A stretch of DNA of 13,242 nucleotides, taken from the NCBI GenBank assembly GCA_963542625.1, contig CAUTXO010000041.1:1-13242 (forward strand). The letters are read 5' to 3'. Of the stretch, positions 5,096-12,722 are shown piece after piece (the stretch's first letter is position 1; every line of letters begins with the position of its first letter). The notes under the pieces were generated by a model that saw only the letters and a program-made list of their open reading frames with translations, made no database searches and was not told the origin of the DNA. The stretch is from CAUTXO01 sp963542625 (GTDB lineage: Bacteria; Campylobacterota; Campylobacteria; Campylobacterales; SZUA-545). The position numbers and the translations under genes are program-made.

Positions 5096-8000
5096 ATGTC
5101 TAGATTATTTACTCACTTGCATTTACACACAGAATACTCGCTCCTAGACGGCGCAAACAGAATAAAAGCGCTTGCAAAAACCTTAAAAGAGCGCGGAATG
5201 GATAGCGTTGCCATCACAGATCACGGCAATATGTTCGGCGCAATCGACTTTTACAAAACGATGAAAGCAAACGGCATTAAGCCAATCATCGGCATAGAAG
5301 CCTACATTCAAAACAGCGACAGCCTAAACGACAAAAGCACAAAACAGCGCTTCCACCTTTGCCTTTACGCCAAAAATGAAACGGGCTACAAAAACCTAAT
5401 GTATCTAAGCTCGCAAAGCTTTTTGCAAGGGTTTTATTACTACCCGCGCATAAACAAGCAGATCCTAAAGGAGCACAGCGAGGGCTTAATTTGCTCTAGC
5501 GCTTGCTTGCAAGGCGAAATCAACTGGAATTTAAACACGCAAAACGAGCGCAACGTAAAATACGGCGCAAAGGGCTACGAGGGCGCGCTAAAAGTAGCGG
5601 CGTGGTATAAAGAAGTCTTTGGCGATGACTTCTACCTTGAGCTTATGCGCCACGGGATCTCAGACCAATTTTTCATCGATGATCTGATACTAAAAGTTGC
5701 TAGAGATCTAAACATCAAGGTAATTGCTACAAACGACACGCACTACCTAAGCAAGGAAAACGCGCAAGCGCACGAAGCCTTTATGTGTATAGCGATGCAA
5801 ACAACCATAGACGATCCAAACCGCTTAAAGCACTCCGTGCAAGAGTTTTACCTAAAAACGCCCGATCAAATGCAGCGGCTCTTTGCCGATGTGCCAGAGA
5901 TCTTAGAAAACACACAAGAGATAGTGGATAAATGCAATCTTGAGATCCCGCTAGGCAACGCCACGCCGCCAAATTTTAAATTTACAACAGAAGTTGCAAA
6001 GCTAGAAGATCTTAGCCTTCCTGAGCCAAACGAGACGTATTCATTCAAAAACGACGAAGTGCTGTTTGAAGCAAAATGCAAAGAAGGGCTAGAAAAACGC
6101 CTAAAAAACATACCGCAAGAAGAGCACGAGATCTATCGCGCGCGGCTTGAAAAAGAGATCACCATCATCAACAAAATGAAATTTCCGGGCTATATGCTGA
6201 TTGTGTGGGATTTTGTAGCAGCGGCTAAGCGGCTTGGCATTCCCGTTGGCCCCGGGCGCGGCTCAGCAGCTGGCAGCCTTGTGGCGTTTAGCCTTGGCAT
6301 TACGGATATAAATCCTATTAAATACGGCTTGCTTTTTGAGCGCTTTCTAAACCCCGAGCGCGTTAGTATGCCAGATATTGATATGGACTTTTGCCAAGAG
6401 CGGCGCGGGGATATCATCAAATACGTTGTGGAAAAATACGGGCGCGTGAATGTGGCGCAGGTGATTACCTTTGGATCCTTACTAGCAAAGGGTGTGATCC
6501 GAGACGTGGCGCGCGTGCTTGGCGTGGCGTATTCAGAAGCGGACAAAATGGCAAAACTAATCCCTGATGAGCTAAAAATCACGCTTGAAGACGCCTTTGC
6601 AAAAGAGCCTAAGATCAAGGCGCTAATAGAAAGCGACGCAAAAGCTAAGCGCGTTTGGGAATACGCCTTGCAATTAGAAGGTTTAAAAAGAAACGCTGGC
6701 ACGCACGCAGCCGGGCTTGTCATTAGCAACGAAGAGCTTTGGAATAAGACCCCGCTTTATAGACCATCTGGCACGGATGATGTCGTCACACAATACGACG
6801 GGCGGTTTTTAGAAGACATCAACCTAATAAAATTCGACTTCCTAGGCCTAAAAACGCTAACGGTCATTTCAAACGCCATCAAGCTAATCAAGGCGCACCA
6901 CTCAAAAGACATCGACTTTAGCACAATGCCAATGAACGACAAGCGCGTTTTTCAAACGATAGGATCTGGGCAAACGCTTGGGCTATTCCAAATAGAATCA
7001 ACCGGAATGCAAAGACTAAACAAAAAGCTAAAGCCGTCTAATTTTGAAGACATCATCGCCGTTTTGGCGCTTTACCGCCCGGGCCCTATGGAATCTGGTA
7101 TGCTTGATGACTTCATCGAGAGAAAGCACGGGCGGCAAAAAATCGATTATTTCTACGATGAATTCACCGCCGCGCTAAAGCCTATCCTAGAGCCGACGTA
7201 TGGGATAATCGTGTATCAAGAACAGGTTATGCAAATCGTGCAAGCCATCGGTGGCTTTAGCCTTGGCAAAGCCGATATTGTGCGCCGGGCAATGGGGAAA
7301 AAGAAAAAAGAAGAAATGGAAAAATACGCCGAAGAATTTGCAAAAGGCGGCGTGGCAAAGGGCTACAACTACAATCACTGCGTGGAGCTTTTCAACCTGA
7401 TAGAAAAATTTGCGGGCTATGGCTTTAACAAATCGCACTCCGCTGCTTACGCGATGATAACCTACCAAACGGCGTATTTAAAAACCTACTATCCTTGCGA
7501 GTTTATGTCCGCGCTGCTTTCTAGTGAAAAGAACAACACGGATAAAATCGTTTCATACATCGATGAAATTAAGCATATGGGCTTAGAGTTTTTAGCACCA
7601 GACATAAACAGATCCGGCAAGGATTTTACGCCCTTTTACAAAGAAAAATCATCGGGCATTATGTTTGGGCTTGGCGCTATCAAAGGGCTTGGCGGGGTTA
7701 TTGTGGATCTCATACTAGAAAGTAGAAGCAAGGACGGAAACTTCAAAGATCTAAGCGACTTCATCACGCGCAACGATCCAAGCAAGGTCAATAAAAAAGC
7801 CTACGACGCCCTGACAAAATCCGGCGCCTTTGATAGCTTTGGGCATTCGCGCGCGGCGCTGCTAGCAGCGCAAGAGCTCATCGTGCAAACGGCGGGCAAC
7901 GTAGGGCGTTTGCGCCGCGAGAGCGCTGGATCTTTATTTGGCAACAACGATGAGATCTACAAATTTAGCATAGAGATCCCGCCGCGCCCAGAACTCACGC

Positions 8001-8617
8001 AAAAAGAAATCCTAACCTTTGAGAAAGAAAGCTTAGGGCTTTACGTGAGCGGCCACCCGCTAAACGACTACAAGCAAAACATAGAAAACATCAGCTACAC
8101 GCTCTCAAGCCAAATTAGCGACATAAGCGACGGCAGCAAGATTATGCTCGTGGGGCAAATAGAAGACATCAAAGAAAAGTTTTCTAAAAAAGGTAGCAAG
8201 TTTTACATCATTTCTTTTATGGATTTTCACGGCAGTATGGAGATTATGCTATTCCAAAAAGAATACGACAAAATAGAAAAAATCGGCTTTAACGAGCCAA
8301 TCGCAATCAAGGCAAACATCAGCAAAACGGAGAATTTTACGCGCTTTAACGTTGAAAAGATCCTAACGCTTGACGAAGCAAAGCAAGAAAACGTGAGCGT
8401 CAAAAGCGTTCAAAAAGACGTCACGCTTAAATTCAAGGCAAATTCAAACGACCTTTTATACAAGATCTTCACGCTTGCTAGCCAAAATCAAGGAAGCTAC
8501 CCACTAAACTTACAGATAAAAATTAACACAAAAAATATCACGCTCAAATCAACGCTTAAGGTAAATAACGCCTTTTTGAAAGAAGTTGAGCTTCTAGATG
8601 ATATTTCTGTGGCATAA
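5096..8617 (+). CDS. dnaE: DNA polymerase III alpha subunit
   Basis: Replicative polymerase of the C family, 1173 residues, close to the usual length for this subunit. Domains in order: PHP domain from residue 7 (HLHLHTEYSLLDG, TDHGN 41-45, NDTHY 213-217); palm with GPGRGSAAGS (385-394) and the catalytic aspartates Asp429 and Asp431 in PDIDMDF (426-432) and Asp581 in KFDFLGLKTL; LYRPGPMESGML in the fingers region; the FAGYGFNKSHSAAYA beta-binding/HhH-adjacent stretch; and an OB-fold near residues 1000-1080 (IMLVGQIEDIKEKFSKKG...). I chose ATG 5096 (MSRLFTHLHLHTEYS) because family members begin there; an in-frame TTG at 5084 would add four residues and has no better ribosome site. The sugar-nucleotide gene follows after 8 nt, so some cotranscription is likely. 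Epsilon, beta clamp and loader genes are not in the window. Confidence 0.97.
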   Translation: MSRLFTHLHLHTEYSLLDGANRIKALAKTLKERGMDSVAITDHGNMFGAIDFYKTMKANGIKPIIGIEAYIQNSDSLNDKSTKQRFHLCLYAKNETGYKNLMYLSSQSFLQGFYYYPRINKQILKEHSEGLICSSACLQGEINWNLNTQNERNVKYGAKGYEGALKVAAWYKEVFGDDFYLELMRHGISDQFFIDDLILKVARDLNIKVIATNDTHYLSKENAQAHEAFMCIAMQTTIDDPNRLKHSVQEFYLKTPDQMQRLFADVPEILENTQEIVDKCNLEIPLGNATPPNFKFTTEVAKLEDLSLPEPNETYSFKNDEVLFEAKCKEGLEKRLKNIPQEEHEIYRARLEKEITIINKMKFPGYMLIVWDFVAAAKRLGIPVGPGRGSAAGSLVAFSLGITDINPIKYGLLFERFLNPERVSMPDIDMDFCQERRGDIIKYVVEKYGRVNVAQVITFGSLLAKGVIRDVARVLGVAYSEADKMAKLIPDELKITLEDAFAKEPKIKALIESDAKAKRVWEYALQLEGLKRNAGTHAAGLVISNEELWNKTPLYRPSGTDDVVTQYDGRFLEDINLIKFDFLGLKTLTVISNAIKLIKAHHSKDIDFSTMPMNDKRVFQTIGSGQTLGLFQIESTGMQRLNKKLKPSNFEDIIAVLALYRPGPMESGMLDDFIERKHGRQKIDYFYDEFTAALKPILEPTYGIIVYQEQVMQIVQAIGGFSLGKADIVRRAMGKKKKEEMEKYAEEFAKGGVAKGYNYNHCVELFNLIEKFAGYGFNKSHSAAYAMITYQTAYLKTYYPCEFMSALLSSEKNNTDKIVSYIDEIKHMGLEFLAPDINRSGKDFTPFYKEKSSGIMFGLGAIKGLGGVIVDLILESRSKDGNFKDLSDFITRNDPSKVNKKAYDALTKSGAFDSFGHSRAALLAAQELIVQTAGNVGRLRRESAGSLFGNNDEIYKFSIEIPPRPELTQKEILTFEKESLGLYVSGHPLNDYKQNIENISYTLSSQISDISDGSKIMLVGQIEDIKEKFSKKGSKFYIISFMDFHGSMEIMLFQKEYDKIEKIGFNEPIAIKANISKTENFTRFNVEKILTLDEAKQENVSVKSVQKDVTLKFKANSNDLLYKIFTLASQNQGSYPLNLQIKINTKNITLKSTLKVNNAFLKEVELLDDISVA

Positions 8618-8625
8618 GGAAAAAA

Positions 8626-9573
8626 ATGAAAAAAATTTTAGTAACAGGCGGCGCGGGATTTTTAGGCAGCCACCTATGCAAAAGGCTTTTAAACGAAGGC
8701 AACGAAGTCCTTTGCTTGGATAATTTCCAAACCGGCAGCAAAGAAAACATCGCAGATCTTATAGCTAACCCGCGCTTTGAAATCATCAGGCACGACGTTA
8801 CGCAGCCGCTTTATGCTGAAGCTGACGAGATCTACAACCTTGCTTGCCCGGCTAGCCCGCCGCATTATCAAGCAGACCCAATCCACACGATGAAAACAAA
8901 CGTGCTCGGCGCGCTTAATATGCTAGGGCTTGCCAAGCGTTGCGGGGCTAAGATCTTACAAGCTAGCACGAGCGAAGTTTATGGCGAGCCGCTTATCCAC
9001 CCGCAAGTGGAAAGCTACCGGGGAAACGTCAGCACCACAGGCATTCGCGCTTGTTATGACGAAGGCAAACGCGCCGCAGAAACGCTGTTTTTTGACTACC
9101 ACAGGCGCCACGGCGTGAAGATCAAAGTAATGAGGATCTTTAACACCTACGGCGAAAATATGAGCGCGCACGACGGGCGCGTCGTTAGCAATTTCATCGT
9201 CCAAGCCCTAAAAGGCGACGACATCACCATTTACGGCGACGGCAAGCAGACAAGATCCTTTTGCTACGTAAGCGATCTAATAGACGGAATGTATCGGCTG
9301 ATGAATTCATCTGATGACTTCACAGGCCCTGTGAATATTGGCAACCCGGGCGAATTCACAATGCTTGAGCTAGCCGAGAAGATCTTAGCGCTTACAAATT
9401 CCAAAAGCCGCCTTGTGTTTAAGCCGCTCCCGCAAGACGACCCAACGCAAAGAAAGCCCGACATCTCGCTTGCTAAAGAAAAGCTAGGCTGGCAGCCGCA
9501 CGTGGATCTAACTAGCGGACTAGAAAAAACAATCGCCTACTTCGCAAAAAAAATCAAGGACGGGCAGCTATGA
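8626..9573 (+). CDS. uxs: UDP-glucuronate decarboxylase (UDP-xylose synthase)
   Basis: A 315-residue extended SDR enzyme that oxidises and decarboxylates UDP-glucuronate to UDP-xylose with bound NAD. Diagnostic features: Rossmann loop GGAGFLG (8-14), the UXS signature NLACPASPPHYQ (71-82), ASTSEVYG (113-120), catalytic Tyr144 and Lys148 in YDEGK, RIFNTYGENMSAHDGRVVSNF (starting at 170), and TRSFCYVSDL with Arg210 at the place of the arginine important for decarboxylation in ArnA-type enzymes. Length matches bacterial cytosolic UXS without a membrane anchor. AAGGA lies 6 nt before the ATG, 8 nt after the dnaE stop. It overlaps the next gene by 4 nt (ATGA). Both enzymes use UDP-glucuronate, whose source (UDP-glucose dehydrogenase) is elsewhere. 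dTDP-glucose 4,6-dehydratase is excluded by the PASPPHY signature. Confidence 0.92.
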   Translation: MKKILVTGGAGFLGSHLCKRLLNEGNEVLCLDNFQTGSKENIADLIANPRFEIIRHDVTQPLYAEADEIYNLACPASPPHYQADPIHTMKTNVLGALNMLGLAKRCGAKILQASTSEVYGEPLIHPQVESYRGNVSTTGIRACYDEGKRAAETLFFDYHRRHGVKIKVMRIFNTYGENMSAHDGRVVSNFIVQALKGDDITIYGDGKQTRSFCYVSDLIDGMYRLMNSSDDFTGPVNIGNPGEFTMLELAEKILALTNSKSRLVFKPLPQDDPTQRKPDISLAKEKLGWQPHVDLTSGLEKTIAYFAKKIKDGQL

Positions 9574-10598
9574 AGATCCTAGTAACGGGCGCGGCGGGGT
9601 TCATTGGCTTTCATTTGGCGCGGGCGCTAGCAAAGCGGGGCGATTTTGTCATCGGGCTTGACAACATCAACGATTATTACGACACGCGGCTAAAATACGC
9701 GCGCCTAAACGAGCTTGGCATAAAAAACCCGCAAAAAGGCAAGCTAGAGCAGAGCGCCACCTTTGAAAATTTGCTATTTTTGCAAGAAGATCTAACAAAC
9801 GAAGCCGCACTAAAAGAGCTTTTTAGCGCGCATTCCTTTGACGCCATTTGCAACCTAGCCGCACAAGCGGGCGTGCGCTACTCGCTAGAAAATCCAAAGG
9901 CGTATATCAGATCAAACATCGACGGCTTTGTGAATTTGCTAGAGCTCGCGCGCGCGGCAGGGCTCGGGCACTTTGTGTATGCTAGCAGCTCAAGCGTGTA
10001 TGGGCTAAACTCCAAAAGCCCCTTTAGCACAAAAGACGCCGTCGATCACCCAATCAGCCTTTACGCCGCCACAAAAAGATCCAACGAGCTAATGGCGCAC
10101 ACCTACTCGCACCTTTTTGGCATTCCATCGACTGGGCTTCGGTTTTTCACCGTTTATGGCCCTTGGGGCAGGCCCGATATGGCGCTGTTTCAATTTACCA
10201 AAGCCATTTTAAATGATGAGCCAATCAACATTTTCAATAACGGCGATATGCAACGCGATTTTACCTACATAGACGATATCATCGACGGCGTTATTCGGGT
10301 CATAGACGCCCCCGCCAAGCCAAAGAGCGCCGCAAGCCCAGAGCAAAGTAGCGCGCCTTTTAGAATCTACAACATCGGCAACAGCTCACCCGTGGCGCTT
10401 ATGGATTTTGTGCGCGAGATAGAAAAAAACATCGGCAAAACGGCAAAGAAAAACTTCCTACCAATGCAAGCGGGCGACGTGCAATCCACACACGCAAACG
10501 TGCAAGATCTAAGCGCGGATCTAGGCTACGCGCCAAAAACGCCCGTGGCGCTTGGCGTGAAAAACTTCATCGATTGGTATAAAAAATTCTACCTATGA
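9570..10598 (+). CDS. UDP-glucuronate 4-epimerase (UDP-galacturonate forming)
   Basis: A 342-residue NAD-dependent extended SDR epimerase. GAAGFIG (7-13) binds the cofactor. The stretch NLAAQAGVRYSLENPKAY (95-112), ASSSSVYG (138-145), the Tyr165/Lys169 pair in YAATK and RFFTVYGPWGRPDMALFQF are the usual marks of the UDP-glucuronate 4-epimerase group (LspL/Cap1J/Gla type), as opposed to GalE. Its product, UDP-galacturonate, serves capsule, LOS/LPS or other surface glycans. The start codon overlaps the stop of the decarboxylase gene (ATGA), and its own stop overlaps the ligase gene in the same way, so translation is probably coupled. Residues about 251-264 (KPKSAASPEQSSAP) form a low-complexity insert in an otherwise standard fold. 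UDP-GlcNAc epimerase activity cannot be fully excluded. Confidence 0.9.
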   Translation: MKILVTGAAGFIGFHLARALAKRGDFVIGLDNINDYYDTRLKYARLNELGIKNPQKGKLEQSATFENLLFLQEDLTNEAALKELFSAHSFDAICNLAAQAGVRYSLENPKAYIRSNIDGFVNLLELARAAGLGHFVYASSSSVYGLNSKSPFSTKDAVDHPISLYAATKRSNELMAHTYSHLFGIPSTGLRFFTVYGPWGRPDMALFQFTKAILNDEPINIFNNGDMQRDFTYIDDIIDGVIRVIDAPAKPKSAASPEQSSAPFRIYNIGNSSPVALMDFVREIEKNIGKTAKKNFLPMQAGDVQSTHANVQDLSADLGYAPKTPVALGVKNFIDWYKKFYL

Positions 10599-11425
10599 AA
10601 AAGCTCGCCCTGTTTGTTTTGCTGCCTGTTTGGCTTCTTGCCCTAGATCTTAGCCTTGCTAAGATCTACACAGATCAAAACATAACAGGCTGGCTAGCGA
10701 GCGAAAAACTAGACGGCGTGCGCGGTTATTGGGACGGCAAGGCGCTTTATTCACGAAACAAAACGCCGCTAAACGCCCCCGCTTGGTTTATTCAAAACTT
10801 CCCGCCCTACCCGCTTGATGGCGAGCTTTGGAGCAAGCGAAATGACTTCGAGCGCATCGTGAGCCTTTGCAAAAGCGGCGGCGATGAAAGCTGGCGGGAG
10901 CTCAAATTCTATATTTTCGACGCGCACATAGAAAACACCGCCTTTAAAGATAGGCTAGATCTTGTGGCAAAGTGGTTTGGCGCGCACGCTAGCCCTTATG
11001 CCGTGCTGATGAAACAAACGCCCGTTAGCTCAAAGGCGCAGGTAATGCAGATCTTGCAAGAAGTGCTGAGCGCTGGGGGCGAAGGGCTGGTGCTAAGAAA
11101 CCCTAACGCCCTTTATGAAAGCGGCAGGAGCGATAGTTTTTTAAAACTCAAGCCCTTTTTTGACGACGAAGCGCGCGTGCTGGGCTACAAAAAATCGCAA
11201 AGCGGCAAGTATAAGGGGCTAACGGGCTCGCTGCGCGTGCAAAATACAAGCGGCAAGATCTTTCACATCGGCAGCGGGCTAAGCGCGCAAATGCGTAAAA
11301 ACCCGCCTGAGCTTGGGACGGTCATCACGTATAAATATCAGGGGCTCACAAAAAATGGCATTCCTAGATTTCCCGTGTTTTTGCGGGTGAAAACAGATGA
11401 GAATTGGAGCAGCAATGTTCAATGA
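10595..11425 (+). CDS. Exported ATP-dependent DNA ligase, Lig E type
   Basis: A 276-residue minimal ATP-dependent DNA ligase that seals nicks in DNA. Residues 1-16 (MKKLALFVLLPVWLLA) are a signal peptide, so it should act in the periplasm. Nucleotidyltransferase motifs are in order: motif I EKLDGVRG with the adenylated Lys38, motif Ia SRNKTP (53-58), motif III LDGELW (74-79), IIIa FYIFDA (105-110), motif IV EGLVLRNP (163-170) and motif V LKLK (183-186). The remaining C-terminal part fits a small OB-fold, without extra DNA-binding domains, as in Lig E of Campylobacter, Neisseria, Haemophilus and Vibrio, where a role with incoming or extracellular DNA has been suggested. Its ATG overlaps the epimerase stop (ATGA) and its end overlaps pseB by 11 nt. 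Housekeeping replication uses the NAD-dependent LigA, not this enzyme. The operon position among sugar genes gives no functional clue. Confidence 0.92.
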   Translation: MKKLALFVLLPVWLLALDLSLAKIYTDQNITGWLASEKLDGVRGYWDGKALYSRNKTPLNAPAWFIQNFPPYPLDGELWSKRNDFERIVSLCKSGGDESWRELKFYIFDAHIENTAFKDRLDLVAKWFGAHASPYAVLMKQTPVSSKAQVMQILQEVLSAGGEGLVLRNPNALYESGRSDSFLKLKPFFDDEARVLGYKKSQSGKYKGLTGSLRVQNTSGKIFHIGSGLSAQMRKNPPELGTVITYKYQGLTKNGIPRFPVFLRVKTDENWSSNVQ

Positions 11426-12407
11426 TAAATCGATTTTAATCACGGGCGCAACGGGGAGTTTTGGCAAAAAATTCATCGAAAAACTCTTGCAAAAATTCAC
11501 GCCAAAGCGCGTCATCGTGTATTCGCGCGATGAGCTCAAGCAGTTTGAAATGCAGCAGATCTTCAGCCAAAAATGTATGCGCTACTTTTTAGGCGACGTC
11601 CGCGACGCCGCGCGCTTAGTTGAAGCCACACGCGGGGTGGATTACGTCATTCACGCAGCCGCGCTCAAGCAAGTCCCCGCCGCAGAATACAACCCAAGCG
11701 AGAGCATAAAAACAAACGTGCTCGGCGCAATGAACGTCATCGACGCTTGCATTCAAAACGGCGTCAAAAAAACAATCGCGCTCTCAACAGACAAGGCGGC
11801 AAACCCCATCAACCTATACGGCGCTACCAAACTAGCAAGCGACAAACTCTTCATCGCCGCCAACAACAAAGTAGGCGCAAAAGACATCGCCTTTAGCGTG
11901 GTGCGTTACGGCAACGTCATCGGTAGCCGCGGCTCGGTTATCCCCTTTTTCAAGCGGCTCATCGAGCAAGGCGCGCGCGCGCTCCCCATCACGCACGAGC
12001 AAATGACGCGCTTTTTAATCACGCTTGATAGCGGCGTGGAGTTTGTGCTAAAGGGCTTTGAGCGTATGCAAGGCGGGGAGATCTTTGTGCCAAAGCTTTC
12101 ATCGATGAAAATCACCGACCTAGCCGCCGCGCTAGCCCCAGAGCTGCCGCAAGAAGTTATTGGCATTCGCCCGGGCGAAAAACTGCACGAGATTATGTGC
12201 CCTGCGGACGATAGCCACCTGACGCTAGAGTTTGCAGACCACTTCGTCATCACGCCCGCCATTTCTTTCCAAACGCCAAAGGACTACACGCGCAACGGGC
12301 TTGGCGAGACAGGCAGCAAGGTAGCGCCCGGCTTTGAATACAATTCAGGCAACAACACACAGTGGCTAAGCCGCGATGAGCTTGTGAAACTCTCGCAAAA
12401 TTACTAA
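11415..12407 (+). CDS. pseB: UDP-GlcNAc 4,6-dehydratase (5-inverting), first step of pseudaminic acid synthesis
   Basis: A 330-residue SDR enzyme converting UDP-GlcNAc to the 4-keto-6-deoxy-L-arabino-hexose that PseC then aminates. Seen: GATGSFGKKF (11-20) at the NADP site, VYSRDELKQFEM (35-46), NPSESIKTNVLGAMNVI, the catalytic STDKAANPINLYGATK block with Thr125-Asp126-Lys127, Tyr135 and Lys139, RYGNVIGSRGSVIPFF, RPGEKLHEIM and the terminal YNSGNN...LS motif. All are characteristic of the FlaA1/PseB group. Start: ATG 11415 (MFNDKSILITG) with TTGGAG just upstream matches family N-termini; an in-frame ATG at 11397 would add six residues and lacks a ribosome site. It begins inside the ligase gene. 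In Campylobacterota pseudaminic acid modifies flagellin and is needed for flagellar assembly. No other pse gene is in the window. Retaining dehydratases such as FlmA-like enzymes are less likely. Confidence 0.93.
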   Translation: MFNDKSILITGATGSFGKKFIEKLLQKFTPKRVIVYSRDELKQFEMQQIFSQKCMRYFLGDVRDAARLVEATRGVDYVIHAAALKQVPAAEYNPSESIKTNVLGAMNVIDACIQNGVKKTIALSTDKAANPINLYGATKLASDKLFIAANNKVGAKDIAFSVVRYGNVIGSRGSVIPFFKRLIEQGARALPITHEQMTRFLITLDSGVEFVLKGFERMQGGEIFVPKLSSMKITDLAAALAPELPQEVIGIRPGEKLHEIMCPADDSHLTLEFADHFVITPAISFQTPKDYTRNGLGETGSKVAPGFEYNSGNNTQWLSRDELVKLSQNY

Positions 12408-12422
12408 CTTTTGCGGGGCGCT

Positions 12423-12656
12423 AGATCTAAGATCTAAGCTCCGCCACGCCCGTGCTAAGATCTTAGCACCACGCCGCCCCCATAAGATCTTGCACTTCCG
12501 CTCGCGCCTAAGCTCCGCACCCCACGTGCCACTCAAGATCTTGGCAAGCGCTAAGATCTTTGCGCCACAAGATCTCTATGCTACCAAAGATCTTTAACCA
12601 CCCGTGCTACTCGTGCGCCTAAGATCTACCGCCCCCAGATCTAAGATATAAGATCT
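12423..12656. repeat. AGATCT-rich tract downstream of pseB
   Basis: The 315-bp gap 12408-12722 has no gene. Its first part carries AGATCT eleven times in 234 bp, starting at 12423, 12430, 12458, 12485, 12536, 12554, 12570, 12588, 12622, 12637 and 12651. Several copies are extended palindromes, for example CAAGATCTTG (12534-12543) and AAAGATCTTT (12586-12595). Words such as CCCGTGCTA and GCGCCTAAG recur between them, so the tract looks built from degenerate modules. It resembles 345-512 in style but not in alignable sequence. From about 12660 the composition changes and a promoter-like region begins. Confidence 0.85.
12452..12469. repeat. 18-bp perfect palindrome
   Basis: GTGCTAAGATCTTAGCAC is a perfect zero-spacer palindrome centred on an AGATCT copy, 45 nt after the pseB stop. 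No T-run follows, so it is not a standard intrinsic terminator; it could be a protein-binding site. Confidence 0.75.
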
Positions 12657-12681
12657 CCACTCAAGCCCCTTGCAAACTTAG

Positions 12682-12689
12682 CCGATATT
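12682..12689 (+). promoter_or_regulatory. Sigma-28 (FliA)-like -10 element
   Basis: CCGATATT matches the CGATAT-type -10 box of Campylobacter sigma-28 promoters such as that of flaA. It lies 33 nt before the start codon at 12723, leaving room for a short leader with GGGGGAG at about 12710-12716. The -35 region does not match the enterobacterial TAAA motif, but that part is weakly conserved in this group. Motif seen; regulation inferred. Confidence 0.5.
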
Positions 12690-12722
12690 CTTTTATTGAG
12701 AAATGCAAAGGGGGAGCAAACA

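Noticed and set aside
6190..6729. 179-codon open frame on the minus strand inside dnaE
   Set aside because: It lies antisense to the catalytic core of dnaE, has a Ser/Pro/Arg-rich composition typical of shadow frames and no start signals.
11397..11414. Earlier ATG for pseB
   Set aside because: Family proteins begin at MFN(K/D)K..ILITG, which matches ATG 11415, and TTGGAG lies just before that codon.
12452..12469. Intrinsic terminator for pseB
   Set aside because: The palindrome has no loop and no following T-run; it is better read as part of the AGATCT tract.
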